From Ectocarpus siliculosus (lineage: Eukaryota; Sar; Phaeophyceae; Ectocarpales; Ectocarpaceae), in NCBI GenBank assembly GCA_000310025.1, contig FN649741.1:428932-492931 (forward strand): DNA of 64,000 nucleotides, given 5' to 3'. The position numbers were made by a program, and so were the translations under genes. The notes below the pieces were generated by a model that saw only the letters and a list, made by a program, of their open reading frames with translations, searched no databases and had not been told where the DNA came from. Of this stretch, positions 1-11,341 are shown one piece after another. Numbering within the stretch: position 1 is the first letter of the stretch; every line of letters starts with the position of its first letter.

Positions 1-5
1 GATTT

Positions 6-27
6 CCCCCCCCCCCCCCCCCCCCCC
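6..27. repeat. poly-C homopolymer
   Basis: A run of 22 C followed by C-rich sequence at the left edge, inside the intron before the first visible BRE1 exon. It could be a genuine tract or an assembly artefact. Confidence 0.9.
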
Positions 28-175
28 GCCCGCCCTTGTTTTGCTTCCCTGTGCAACAACCTCTCTCCACGCATTCTTCTACCGTTGCCATTGTGGAGTG
101 TTTGTTGTGTTCGGCATGCCCTCCTAACGTAACCACCTTACGTTGTACCTTGAATTGTCCAAACGGAACAAACAG

Positions 176-1711
176 CGCTTTGAAGGTGCACTGCGAGCAG
201 CTCAACTCTAAGGTGGGGAAGGTGGAGGAGGAGGTCAACTCCACCAAGGAGCAGGTGGCGACCCTCACGAGAAGGCTTGAGAAGTCTCGGAGCCTGAACG
301 CCAAGCTGGTGGAGCAAGTGAAGGAGACGGCCAAGAACACAAATAGCCTCAGCAAGGTGGAGGAGGAGGACAACGAGATGAGGGATGCCGAGCTAGGCGA
401 GCTCCGAAAGGTGAAGGGTGCATTTGATGGGCATTGCTTGATGGTGGGTTTTGAAGGGCTGGGTAGACGAGGGTTGTCGCGGTCTGTTTTTTCCACGTGC
501 CGCTGAAAGTGCCGCTTGTCGCATGGCCGTTAATGTTACGTAGGTCTGTTGTAGACGAGGCTGGTGCCGGTTAACGTTGAAACCACTAATGTAGTAAACA
601 GTAACCGACAAGAGGCGTCGCGATGGCCACGTGTTTCGTGCGACGTGTAAGGCGAGGCAGGGAAGTAAATTTGCATTCGATTTTTCTTCAGATATGCAAG
701 AGGATCGATCTCCTCTGCACCGACAAGCGTTCTATAGTCAAAGGTCAAAGCCGAACAGAACCGCCACGTAGCGGCCGTGTCGTGTATTTTTTGCGTTCTA
801 CGGCATGTGCACGAAGCTTAAGAGGTGGTTTGTGGCAGGCCTTGTAGTGCGGCAGGTTACACTCTAGGCTTTGCCATCATAAACACGGGTGCGCTTGATT
901 ACTTGTCGTGGACGTCAGTTCACCTGTTGTTGGGTGGAGCGCGACGATTTGGGACGCGCTGATGCACTCGGCCAGCAGAAGAATAAAGAAAACGTTACAG
1001 GTGTGGGTGTCGGCCCCGTCTTTTTTTGTGTCTTATCCTGGCTTGGTAAGACAGAACGACCATAACCCTCACCTGATCGCGACAGACGTGACTGTCGTTT
1101 GTTGCCCCACCTACCCTGCTGTGTGCCTATCCCCAGGCCTACGTCATTCAATCTCGTACCAGACCATGCACAAAATCCTCTTCATTTGATCTCTCACCCA
1201 CTTCCTTCTTTCGCTTGCATCCCTGCCTGTCTCTTTGGTCTCGCTGGTTTTGATTCATGCACCAGATGATCAAGTGCTCCGTGTGCCAGGACAAGAAAAA
1301 GAACAGGGTCATCACCAAGTGCTTCCACATGTTCTGCGACGGGTGCCTCGAGAAGAGCATCAAGGTACAGCAGTACATGTAAACGAAAACCCCCTTCTCA
1401 AGCAAACACCCAAAGGGGAATTGGTGTACTTGACACATGGCCTTTTTTTTTTTCCCCAACAGGGACGTGTGGTCTTTCATGAATGTGAGCGTCGTACAAA
1501 TCTAGACCCATTCCGTCGACTCTGAAAGGTCGATGTCCTCAACACAACTTGTACGGGATCACGGAATATCTCTTAATCTAATGTGACTCCACCCCCTGCC
1601 CTTCTCATTTTTTTTTTGCATCCAATCAACACGCAGAGTCGAAACCGCAAGTGCCCAGCGTGCGGAAAGGTGTACGCCCCAGACGATGTGCACGAGCTTT
1701 GGCTCACGTGA
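176..1711 (+). CDS. BRE1: BRE1-type RING E3 ubiquitin ligase, C-terminal exons (5' part outside window)
   Basis: Three exons join in phase: about 176-410, 1266-1364 and 1637-1711 (TGA 1709-1711). The first encodes a charged heptad-like coiled coil with many K, E, L and V. The second and third build one C3HC4 RING: CSVC, then KCFHMFCDGC, then across the splice KCPAC, ending a few residues later in HELWLT. A coiled coil followed by a RING at the extreme C-terminus, with the CFHxFCxxC core, is the layout of BRE1/RNF20/RNF40. That family monoubiquitinates histone H2B in the nucleus with an E2 of the Rad6 type, promoting H3K4 methylation and transcription elongation. The upstream coiled coils lie left of the window, so length cannot be judged. 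The acceptor at 175 is my choice; others nearby are possible. The donor at 1365 lies inside a copy of the recurrent TACAGCAGT 9-mer. Confidence 0.85.
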
Positions 1712-3864
1712 GAGGGAGAGAAACAGAGAGGGACGTCACCTCGAGATTCGCCTGATTTTGTTGGTTTTCGTGCGGCGTGGAGTGGCCTTCCGGCTGCACT
1801 GCCTGTGGTCTCAAGGTGTTGATTGATTCCAGTGGTCTGGCGTGAGGGAGATGGAGATTTTATCATCATGATGGTAGATTCAGATTTGTATCCTACCGCA
1901 GTATACGGTAGATTTCGCGTCTTCTTGTAGTATGGATGTGTTAACCCAAACAACAATACAACGTGGTATGCCGATACAACACAATTACATCGGCATCGAG
2001 CAAGCTCAGTGCGGGTCCTGGGGAGGTTGATGTAGGCACATCTGATTTGCGACGTTTCTGACAGAACCTGCCTGCCGACAGAAATACCCTTATCAGAAAG
2101 CGCTGCCTTGTTTGCGCATTAACTTGGCGTTGCTGCCTGTGTTGGACGCTTGCTCTATCAATGTCGTGCCTTCACCAATACTTTTTTGGTCGTCGGGGTG
2201 TGTGTGTGGCATGTTCCCGATGTGCTTCTGGTCGCGGTAGGCAGTTCTTGTGTATGCGTTGCGGTGAACCAAGTTTATATTGGTGACAAGTATCTAATCT
2301 GTGTAGCGTTCTCATGCAAATGTCGTTCGTGTTGAGCGTTCAAACGTGTTTCAGATGACCGAGCAAGTTCAATCGTTCTTTCCTTTGTTGTCCTACTACA
2401 GTGTGCAGTCTCTTCACATGTTGAAGACGCTCGCTCGTGTGGTGATTATATTGTATTCCTCTGGGACGGTGAAGAAAAAGCAACAATTTGGTACATCATT
2501 ACTGTTGTTGGAAAGCCGCCGCAGTTTAGCCATCCAAAATGGACTACAATGTGAAGTCTAATGATGTTCACTCGCGCCGGTGGTGGAAGCACGCTCATCA
2601 AGTTGCCTCTGGATCTACTCTGTACACTTGTACATATAGTCACGCTCGCTCGCCCCAATCAATTCCTTCATGGTTCTCCCCGCGCCCACGACATGCAGCG
2701 GCAGAGTCCCCGCCACGTGCTGCTCACAAGACTGAGTGGTCATATCGATGCTATTGTTGCACTCGCTCCCGCACAAGAAAATATGGCCAAAATATATCCA
2801 CCTCTCTGAAACACTCTCTGGCACTACAGGACATACAAACCGATGTGGATCGCGCGGCACGCAGTAAAAAAGAGAATTTTTCGACTGGGGTTGGTTGGAC
2901 TCGAGTAAGAATTTGGCAAGAACAGCAGCTGGATCTATGCCATAGAACTTGGCCAACACACACAGATGCACACAATAGACAGATTGGTCCACGCGGTATC
3001 CAAGGGATGATTACAGGATAGCTTAGATACCCAAACAGGCCGGTGAGATGACAGAAGAGGGAAGAGGAAGTAAGATCGAACACCACAAAGTCGGAGAAAC
3101 ACCCGGAACGTGCCAACAGACACATGATAGAGCAGGTTTTGCACTGAATGGCATTGACTACGATGGTAGAGGAGAATACCTGATGCGTACAGAGTAGTAC
3201 TAAAATAACAACGGAGGTTCAGCAAATCAATCTCTTCCCCTCTTCTCTCACGAGCAAATATCTCAGAAGAGGGTGTCGGGTGAAGGTTTTGGAGCTCGTC
3301 GGCGCCTGTAGGACCAATAACACAGTCAGTCTCCGCGGACAAGCAAGTACTACACTTCGAACGTACGTTGTATAGTGGGACGCCCAAACGATGCACGATA
3401 ATCGTAAAAGTTAATAAATTGTAACAGCAGTATACACATAGTCTACCACACTAAAACCTATACCTGGTACATACGTATTCGATGTTGGAATTACTCGTCC
3501 CTGGGAGAGTAAATAAACGTAAAGTCTAGTCTAGAGACGACCCTCGGGCCCAACCAACAAGAGTTTTTTACGGCATTGCGGGCGAAGATGTGGCGAAAAT
3601 AAACAGCACAGGAGAGAGGAGAGGCAGGCTGGCAGAGAGTACAGACCGCGAGACCAACCAGGACTGACAGTACTCTCCCCCTCGACCCAAGGATTTTTTT
3701 TTTTTTCCCTTCTTGGCGAACAGATGGTGACGTGGTTCCACACACATACGCAGAACGTGAGCAGCAGCATATCATAGGTTCTTCGGACACACATCCAGGG
3801 TTCCCACACCTACCAGCGCTGGCCCGACCTCCGACGCGTGACATCGCACCTGCGCTCTTATACC
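1712..3864. other. BRE1 3' region and intergenic, no gene recognised
   Basis: Several overlapping open frames of 60-160 codons exist on both strands, but none shows a domain, codon bias or splice-compatible partner. This probably holds the long 3' UTR of the BRE1 gene and the 5' region of the next gene on the same strand. Confidence 0.6.
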
Positions 3865-3965
3865 ATGGTGCCTACCAGGCAGCGAACAACCAGAGCCGCC
3901 GCCGCCGCCCTGGGGCTCGTCGCAGCGAGCCTCTGCTGTAGGCACACCGCGGCCGAAGCTTTCAC

Positions 3966-4002
<37 letters not shown>

Positions 4003-7000
4003 GGCGCTCGCAACCACCTCGCGTTTGCGCCAGCACATGGTCAGTCTTGGCTTGCGCGACCACGCGCCAGCCACCAATCGGCGGCTTCTTCCACGGGACG
4101 CGGCCGCCGGATTGGTGTTCGAGAGCGCAGCAGCCACGGGTATGGGCCGGGGGCAGCTGCCCATTCTGTCTCCGAATTGCCGTCGGCTTGGGAAGATTGG
4201 GGGAGATCAAGGAGAAGCAGGCAGAGGGGCCGCGGCAGCAGCACTGGCAAGCTCTCGATGATGGCTGCCGTCGAAGATGCCGGGGAAGCGTCCAGTTCTC
4301 TTGTGAGTTGTTGTTGACGGCGGGCTCTCCATCTCTGTCTTCGTTTGGAGGGATGTTGATTGCCTGGGTGAAAATGATGGTGTGGAGTCTCACAGGAGCC
4401 GAGATTGAACTAAAAATATTGCGCAATTCAAAAGCGGTCCCCGTCACCCGAGTCATCCGACCAGCCATGCCAACGAAGAATGAGTGCGATGGCCCATTGT
4501 ACCAAAACGCAACCTCAGTCTTCGCCCCTTTGACCCGTGTGGTTATACCATCCCATCTCTCATGAACACGCGTTGCTCTGCTGCTATCGGTACCGGTGTG
4601 GACCGAACTTCGATCTTAGACACATCACCCAGCTGTTGAAATGTTGAATCTGGGACTAAATAAATCTTACCTAGAACAAGCAGCTGCCTTGCAGCAGTGC
4701 CAGCATCACCAGTAGCGTTGCCCTCTTGTCTGTGTAAGAGGCAGCAGTATTCTAAGTATTTCGCAGAGGATTTCCACATAGACTTGCTTTCCGAAAGCAG
4801 ACACGAGGGTGCATGTCAAAGTTGTCGTAACGCTTTGACGAGTCGCGCACTTTAGCAACACGTACTACGCTGTGCATATGTTGTAGTCTTAACACGTTGA
4901 AGACGAGGCAGGGCTTCGACTGCGGCAAGGGATGCGCGTGGGGGTGGTGCTGCATGTGGCAAGTGCATGTGGTCTACAGCAGTAGAACCTATCTCCTGGA
5001 GACGCCGGTTTACTTCGTTGTTGCCCCTCGATCGGTACCCTGACGGTCAGTGTTTGTGTTCCCAAGCTGACGAAAATCGGCAACCCTGATGCCCCCCCTG
5101 CCCCCCTGGACATCGCCATAATTGCGGCGCAATTAGACCGCATAATTCGTCCAACTCCATGTCGCGGGTATATCTCGAATGGGTAGTCTTTCTGTGTGTG
5201 TTTTTATTATTCCTTCACTCCATGTCGCACTTCGTGTAGCGCACCCTTGCTAGAAACCAAAAACGTTACGTGGCAACAGCGCTCGGTCACCCGAACCCTC
5301 AAGCCACCAGTACAGTACATCAGTGGTGTCACAGCAGACGGCAGTCACCTGCGCATCGTCGCTGAAATGGAGCCAAAGCAGCGAGTTCTAATTACGCTGA
5401 TCCAAAATCCAAAATACTAAAATACTGCTGTGTACAAAGCACCAAGTACAAGCTTGTTTTGCTGCAGACTACAGCAAGTATGCACATCAATTATGGACCG
5501 CTGTAGATTTCGTGTACAGCATTAGCTGTGAAGCACACCGATCGCCGTGTACAGCCGGAGTAATACTTGAGCCACCGCCGCATGCGTGAATACCGACTAC
5601 AGATACGCTGTGTGTTGCTCGGGAAATCGTGGAAATACAGGTAGCCTCCTCTGAGGCTTAGATTCATTACTATTCTACCTTAAACTCTTTTCAACGAAGT
5701 AGATATACGATAGGGATGGATTCGTTGTGTCGTATTAAGAAAATAGTGTATGAACACTTTTGATATCCCAACGTCCCAACCCGTCTGCGTTTTCGATCTG
5801 ATAAACCTGGTTGAAAGTGCACGAGTAGACTGAAAGTCTAGACCGAATAACTCGTCTGGTTGATACACGCCTAGACACCCGCATAACACCATCCTAGGCG
5901 GGTCTGTTTTTACGATGCATATTGTACGCATACGAGAGGAGATCGCACTCATCGCGCCCATGCTTTGTGCATATCCTCGATCTTGCTTATTTCCACTCTA
6001 TGTCGAGCAGAAGGGCGACGAGGAGGTGGAGCCCTTCATGCCAGCCCCGCTTCAAGACGCGCTTCCGGCGGAATGGCAGAAGAAGCTCTCGCAGATCAAC
6101 AACGACCCGGCGAAGCTCACCTTCTTCTTGAACGCTGCCGTCGTGTTCCTCTTCGCGGCATTCGCGGCGTTCAAGCTGGCCACCGTCGACGGCGACATCG
6201 CGAGAGGGTGGACGTGGTACGAGGTACTGCTCCGGTAAGTGTGTTGATCAGTAGAGTGTGTATTGTAACTTGATGGTTTTAGAAGTTTGCACTTGTTGTA
6301 TACCCATGACACGAAGACTGCCCGTTCGATGAGATGATTTCCAGAGGAGATGCGTTCGCCCTCTTACACGAAGTAGTGTTCCTGCGGTACGTCGCCACTC
6401 CGTGTTTCGTATTTTATTTCATTCCGTATCACATCATACAGGCTGGCCGAACACCGTGGTACTTGTGCTGTTTTACGCTCTCGCACTGGCTTCCTAAAAC
6501 CTCTTCGCGTTAGGTCTAGACTAGACCGCAGTAGATGTAATGTAATAGATCGTTGTTTTTTATCATCTATGGAGCATTCGTACAGTCTCCCATCCCCTAT
6601 TAATATTAATGGTATTTTTATAGTGGGGAGGGAAGGAGGGTCGCGTCAGCACAAGCTTGGCCAACAGCAAGAGGGGAAGACAGATCAACTTCCAACACGC
6701 CGAGCTCATGCGCAGACACGGTTCATCTGCTTCGTGATGTGACGTCGGATTTTTTATACGCCCCCGCTTTTGTCCGGTCTTCAGGGTACCCGGGGATAAT
6801 TTTTACCGTTACGAGGCAACAGTTTCGGAGAGTCCCATCGTCACCAAGGCCTTCACTTCTTGCGTCGCGTACGGCTTGGGCGATTTCACGGCGCAGCTCT
6901 TCACGGTAATAAATCATTCCGTACCCGCGTGTCTTGCCGGGAGAAGGGAGAATCGAACGTCTGCTCTCCTCTTTCCACGGACAATGCTGCCGCTGACCGA

Positions 7001-8629
7001 AACAAAACACCACACGAGCTTCGTAGTATGAAAAATGGATCTTCCTTGGCTAGTTCTGATGGCCTCGTTACAATTTGTCCCTACAATATGTATTGGGTTA
7101 TATCTCGAATGGGTAGTCTTTCTGTGAGCGTATTTATTTTCCTATTTAGTACATACCGCTTGTCGTGCATCCAACACTACAGAAACATGTTGTGAGGGAC
7201 GAGGAACGTACAGTAGCCCGCCTGCCCTTGAGATTGCCAACAATCCCGGAGCGGGTTCGACGTTTACCGTCCTGTTCAATAGATGTTAATCGCCTCGCCG
7301 CTACTGCTGCTGCGCTGCATGACGTCGCCATGGCGTTGCGCAGGGCAAGACCCTCGAAGATATGGACTTGATGCGTACGGCACGGTCGGCGACAGCTGGC
7401 CTCCTCATCCACGGCCCTCTGTGCCACTTCTGGATCGAGCTCATGCAGACCTATTTGGTGAGCAGCAGCAGTGTTCGTACGACTCGCGCGCTGTTGCTGT
7501 AGCCTGTAGAGTAGAATTGAGAAAAGGTTGAACGTCTCGACGGTACTGCTGTCGAGGTATGGAGGGAGAGGGGGAATATTCTAACTGAACTGCGCTGCTG
7601 CGGTCCTTGTGGTGGTTGCAGGAGCTACAGCTTGCCTCGCGCAATGTTTGTTGACAGACGAGACATGATAGACATGATCTCACGCTTCCTCCGGTTCGGA
7701 TGCCGTGGAGACTACCGGATCAGAGGGTGTTCTTTACCCTCAGCCTTTGCACCTGGCAAAAAGTACGGTGCAATTGATTCATGCTTTTGTCTCGATCTTC
7801 GCTGCCCCAGATATAGACACGGCACACCTCTCTCTGTCGCTCTGCCCTTGATGTTGACCTTGTTTTAACTTTCGCACCCTCGTTCCTTTGCCGGCGTACA
7901 AAAAGGACTTCGATGGGGCGTGGTGGAATTTCATCCCCAAGGTTATCGCGGACCAGACTGTGTGGTCCGTGTTCTTGAATGCGGCCTACTCGACGATGAT
8001 CATGAGCCTGCAGGGGTTGCCGAAGGAAGAGGTGAGCGCCGCTTGATTGCCCCGACTCTAACTCTAACCCAACCCTTGACCGAAACCTATCCCTCATGGT
8101 CGGGAGTATCAGCTTCGGGACGAGATGGGCGATAGTGGAGGTATCCGAAGCTTTTTTGAGCAGCAAGTGCCCTTTGCGCTTTCTCTCTTGCTCTGCGCTT
8201 GGTTTTTACCGCTTCAAGTTCATGTCTATAATAGCCGTTCGCGAGATGACGCCCAACACGCGGCATTGCAACAGCATATATCTGCTTCTGTATCTCCGCT
8301 AACACAACCAGGTTTGGGGTGAGGTGAAGAGCAAGGCGTGGCCAGCCTTGACCTCCAGCTGGCGGTTCTGGCCCTTGATACACTGCTGCTCCTTCAGCAA
8401 CGCTATCCCCAAGGACCTCAAGCTTCTGTTCATCGACTGCATGGAGATAATCTGGGTGACCATCTTGTCCACGGTGGCCAACGGGGACCGCCAGGCCGAT
8501 CCCGCGGAAGGCGAAATGGTGCCCGCTATGGCCAGTGGTTCCGCCATGCCCAAGGGGGACGAAGGCGGTCTGGGCGGCGCTCCTGTGGCGAAGAAGACGG
8601 AAAAGAAGGGTGAGGTGGTACACCGTTAA
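3865..8629 (+). CDS. Mpv17/PMP22-family membrane protein with plastid-type bipartite leader
   Basis: Seven exons join in phase: 3865-4302, 6011-6234, 6345-6386, 6785-6905, 7344-7457, 7906-8031 and 8312-8629, giving about 460 aa. Residues 1-35 form a signal peptide (basic start, hydrophobic AAAALGLVAAS) ending TAAEA before Phe, the cleavage context used by heterokont plastids. A Ser/Arg-rich transit-like stretch follows. The rest is Mpv17/PMP22: a YEATVSESPIVTKAF segment, GLGDFTAQ, GLLIHGPLCHFW, DQTVWS, and the C-terminal signature running from WPALTSSWRFWP to IPKDLKLLFIDCMEIIW. Family members are small four-helix proteins of peroxisomal, mitochondrial or plastid membranes with channel-like or poorly defined roles. 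The leader and a Gly/Lys-rich tail of about 50 residues make it longer than the usual 180-250 aa. An in-frame ATG at 3838 is an alternative start; I prefer 3865 because it begins the signal peptide directly. Confidence 0.87.
3969..4001. repeat. AGC trinucleotide repeat (poly-Ser)
   Basis: About eleven AGC units just after the predicted signal-peptide cleavage site of the Mpv17-family protein, encoding a Ser run. It is in frame and probably length-variable. Confidence 0.9.
5167..5213 (+). repeat. 45-bp dispersed element, copy 1
   Basis: Core TATCTCGAATGGGTAGTCTT followed by TCTGTG and a T-rich stretch. It lies in intron 1 of the Mpv17-family gene. Close copies occur at 7095, 14300 (minus) and 28851 (minus). 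Confidence 0.85.
7095..7142 (+). repeat. 45-bp dispersed element, copy 2
   Basis: Shares a 26-base identical core with copy 1 (from TATATCTCG to TTTCTGTG), then diverges in the T-rich tail. It lies in intron 4 of the Mpv17-family gene. Confidence 0.85.
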
Positions 8630-11341
8630 AATCGATCAGCCCATCGGTTGTTGGGAAATATATGGGGCGTCACCGAACCCGATACTATTGGAGCTGCTTG
8701 CTGCTTACTGTTGCTGCTGGACCGTCGTGACTTGGATGGAGGCGTCCGAAAGCATGTGTCTCCTTGGCGCCTATAGACGCGGCCGGGCGCGGAGGCCAGT
8801 TTTTGCCGAGTTTGTTGGCGGGGTAGGGGAACGTGGCCCGCTCATGTGGGCTAGCCTGCAGAACGCCTGCCGAAGAGTGGGAGAGACCGCACACGCTAGC
8901 CTGCACCTTTGTGGAAGGCACGAAGGACGGGAAGGCAATGGGCTATGTATGCATGGGTGGGGGGTTGGTGACTTGCGAGACAGGCGCTACTGGGATGGAA
9001 GGCCGCCCATCCGTGGTACCAGGATGGCCGAGCGAGCGGACATGTTGGAAGGGTTTTTGGTCCCCGACCTGAGAAGCACTGACACGCAGGCAGTTGCGCC
9101 GGCTGGTCACATCAAGGCTTTTAAGGCGTGCGTTTTATTTGTGACCTTTGACGTACTATTCCTAAAGCTCAGTCACGGCTGGGGTTGTAGTCTATACGTC
9201 ACAAACGCGGTTGTCATTGCGTACAGGGGTCTTGGTGGCCAAAGACAGCTCGTGAGACCTTCTGGCGTGGTGTTTTCGGTTCGTGGTTTCTCTGCACCCC
9301 CCAAGCACGGGAACGTAGCACAAGAGCAGCAGGGACAGAGATAACCTAGAGCCTCCGACAGATGTACGTGTGGTCCCTTTGAGAGCGGTACGCGCAGGTG
9401 TTTGCGCCCCTCTTGGCCGTTGTGCAGTGGGCATTGAATACGTGCTACGTGGGAAATTTTTGCGGACATGGCGTAGATCCCCGCGCGGGGGGGGGGCGAG
9501 AGATTTGGAAGCTACTTATACGTTGTCCTGGTTGCATTCGCACAGACAGCGTGCGTGTATACTACAATAAGTGAGTTGGGAAGCCGAATTGGCGGGTGGC
9601 ACCCCCGCAGAGTCCAAGGGGCTCGCTTGGGATTGGGGGAGATTGACGGCCCCGTTGTTGACGAAGAGCAAAGATAAAAATTACTGCATTTGGCTGGAAG
9701 CCAAAACAAAAAAAAACGAGTACAGAATGCTCCCCGTAGGAGATGGACACGCAAGTGTAACAGAGAGAGGGTAAGCATTGTGACCCTTTTGCCCGCGCGG
9801 GTCTTTTGTTCGTACCATCTAATAGCGCTCAGTGGTTGGTCCAAGAGCTCTCCCTCTCTGCGGACCGGGCGGAGATTTTGATGGCCGTGTAGAGGTGGAG
9901 GTGGCCTGAGGACCGTGGTCGTGTGGTTATGGGTACGGGCTGTGTTGAACAAGTCATGTTTTTCCGCGTTCGACAACAAACGTGCGCGGGTTTGCGTGTA
10001 TATATCGGGTATGCAACCGCTGCAGCAAGTAAAATACATGCTGTCATTTCCATTTTTTAGAGGTTGGGGTGGGAAAGACGCTTCTTTCTGGCAGCAGAGG
10101 TTCGTGGATTGAGGTGAGTTGTGTCTCGTGACTGTTTTTCGTCATGTTTGGTTAAGCACATGCTGGAGCAGCGCAGGCAAAAAGTCCTGAATTCTGCTCT
10201 AGGTGGCGTGGCGATTTCCGTTTGGGGTGTGATGAACGGTTGGTTGATAGATTTAAGAAACAGCGGCGGCTGTGATGTCGGATGTGGTCGTTATGGGTCT
10301 AGGTTCAATGAGGTAGCCTATGAAGGCTTGCATTGCAAATCTGGAGGTTTTGATTCACTGATGTGTCGTGCCTCAAGCCAATTTCGGTTGCGGCACTGCC
10401 ACAACGATCCTATTAGTATGATAAAAGTCCTTGCTCCTACTAGATACGATACATTGTTTGTAGGCCAGTCTGTGGAGCTATGTTGAGTCACGGGAAGTCG
10501 AGAGTCATCATTTGGTTTTGCCGCTCACTGCTACGGGAAAGAGAACAACAGCTGTTGGTTAGTAGGAGAAAGTGCACAGCCAACGATGAATAACAAGACA
10601 CAAACATATCCACACCCAAGATACCAAACCTTGCTTTCGTGATGACCCGTTCGTGCTTTTTGATCGGGTCTCGTGCGCCTTTCCCCCCGTGTTTTCGCGG
10701 TTGAAATGCCTAGACTAGACAAGGTTCTGCCGACTGTTGTCGTGAGCTAATGCCATGGGCGGCAACCTCAAATCGCAACACTGCGTGGAAATAGTCCAAC
10801 CGATCTGCAGATACATACAACACTCGCGACGATGACGACGAGCACATGGACCCCTCGGTCGTGCCAAAGCGAACGCCGTCGTCACAGAAAAGAGAAGAGA
10901 AGCCTAGCCCAAGGCCGAGGGAAGCCGTAAGGGTGTGGGTGCGGGAGTTGCGTATGATGGTCTGTTGTAGCCCCCACCGAAAAATCAACCAGTCTTTGAT
11001 GACGCGATCCCGCCGTAAAACGAAGAACGTGAATCCTCGGCTGTCTTTCCGCCAAGTCTTGAGGTTAAGGTTCTCTCAACACACACCAGAACAAACCCGT
11101 GTCTGCTTGCGCGCAGCACACTTCGTAATCTGCATACCGCTACATAGAAGGGAGCAAGAAAACAGCACAAACGGAGAAGAAAGTTTTACTCGCGCTTCAC
11201 AGGAACCGCGAAAATCAGTCTGGCTCTCTCTGCTGACGATGTACGCATCAGGCCACAGGACGGCGAACGTTGACACGATGGACAAGTGAACCACCATCAC
11301 ACCACACTCCTTCTCTCGAACTATGAACAACGTCTTTTGCC
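8630..11341. other. Convergent intergenic / 3' UTR region
   Basis: This lies between the stop of the Mpv17-family gene and the stop of WDR83, so it should carry both 3' UTRs. A 269-codon frame runs through the last Mpv17 exon in another frame to 9344 but has no recognisable domain. Nothing else here could be supported. Confidence 0.6.

Noticed and set aside
2300-3400. Overlapping frames of 120-160 codons on both strands
   Set aside because: Several frames are open at once over the same DNA without any protein-like motif, which suggests chance in a region poor in stop codons.
8535-9344. 269-codon plus-strand open frame
   Set aside because: It begins inside the last Mpv17 exon in a different frame and runs into the 3' UTR. 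No domain, low-complexity start, no splice partner.
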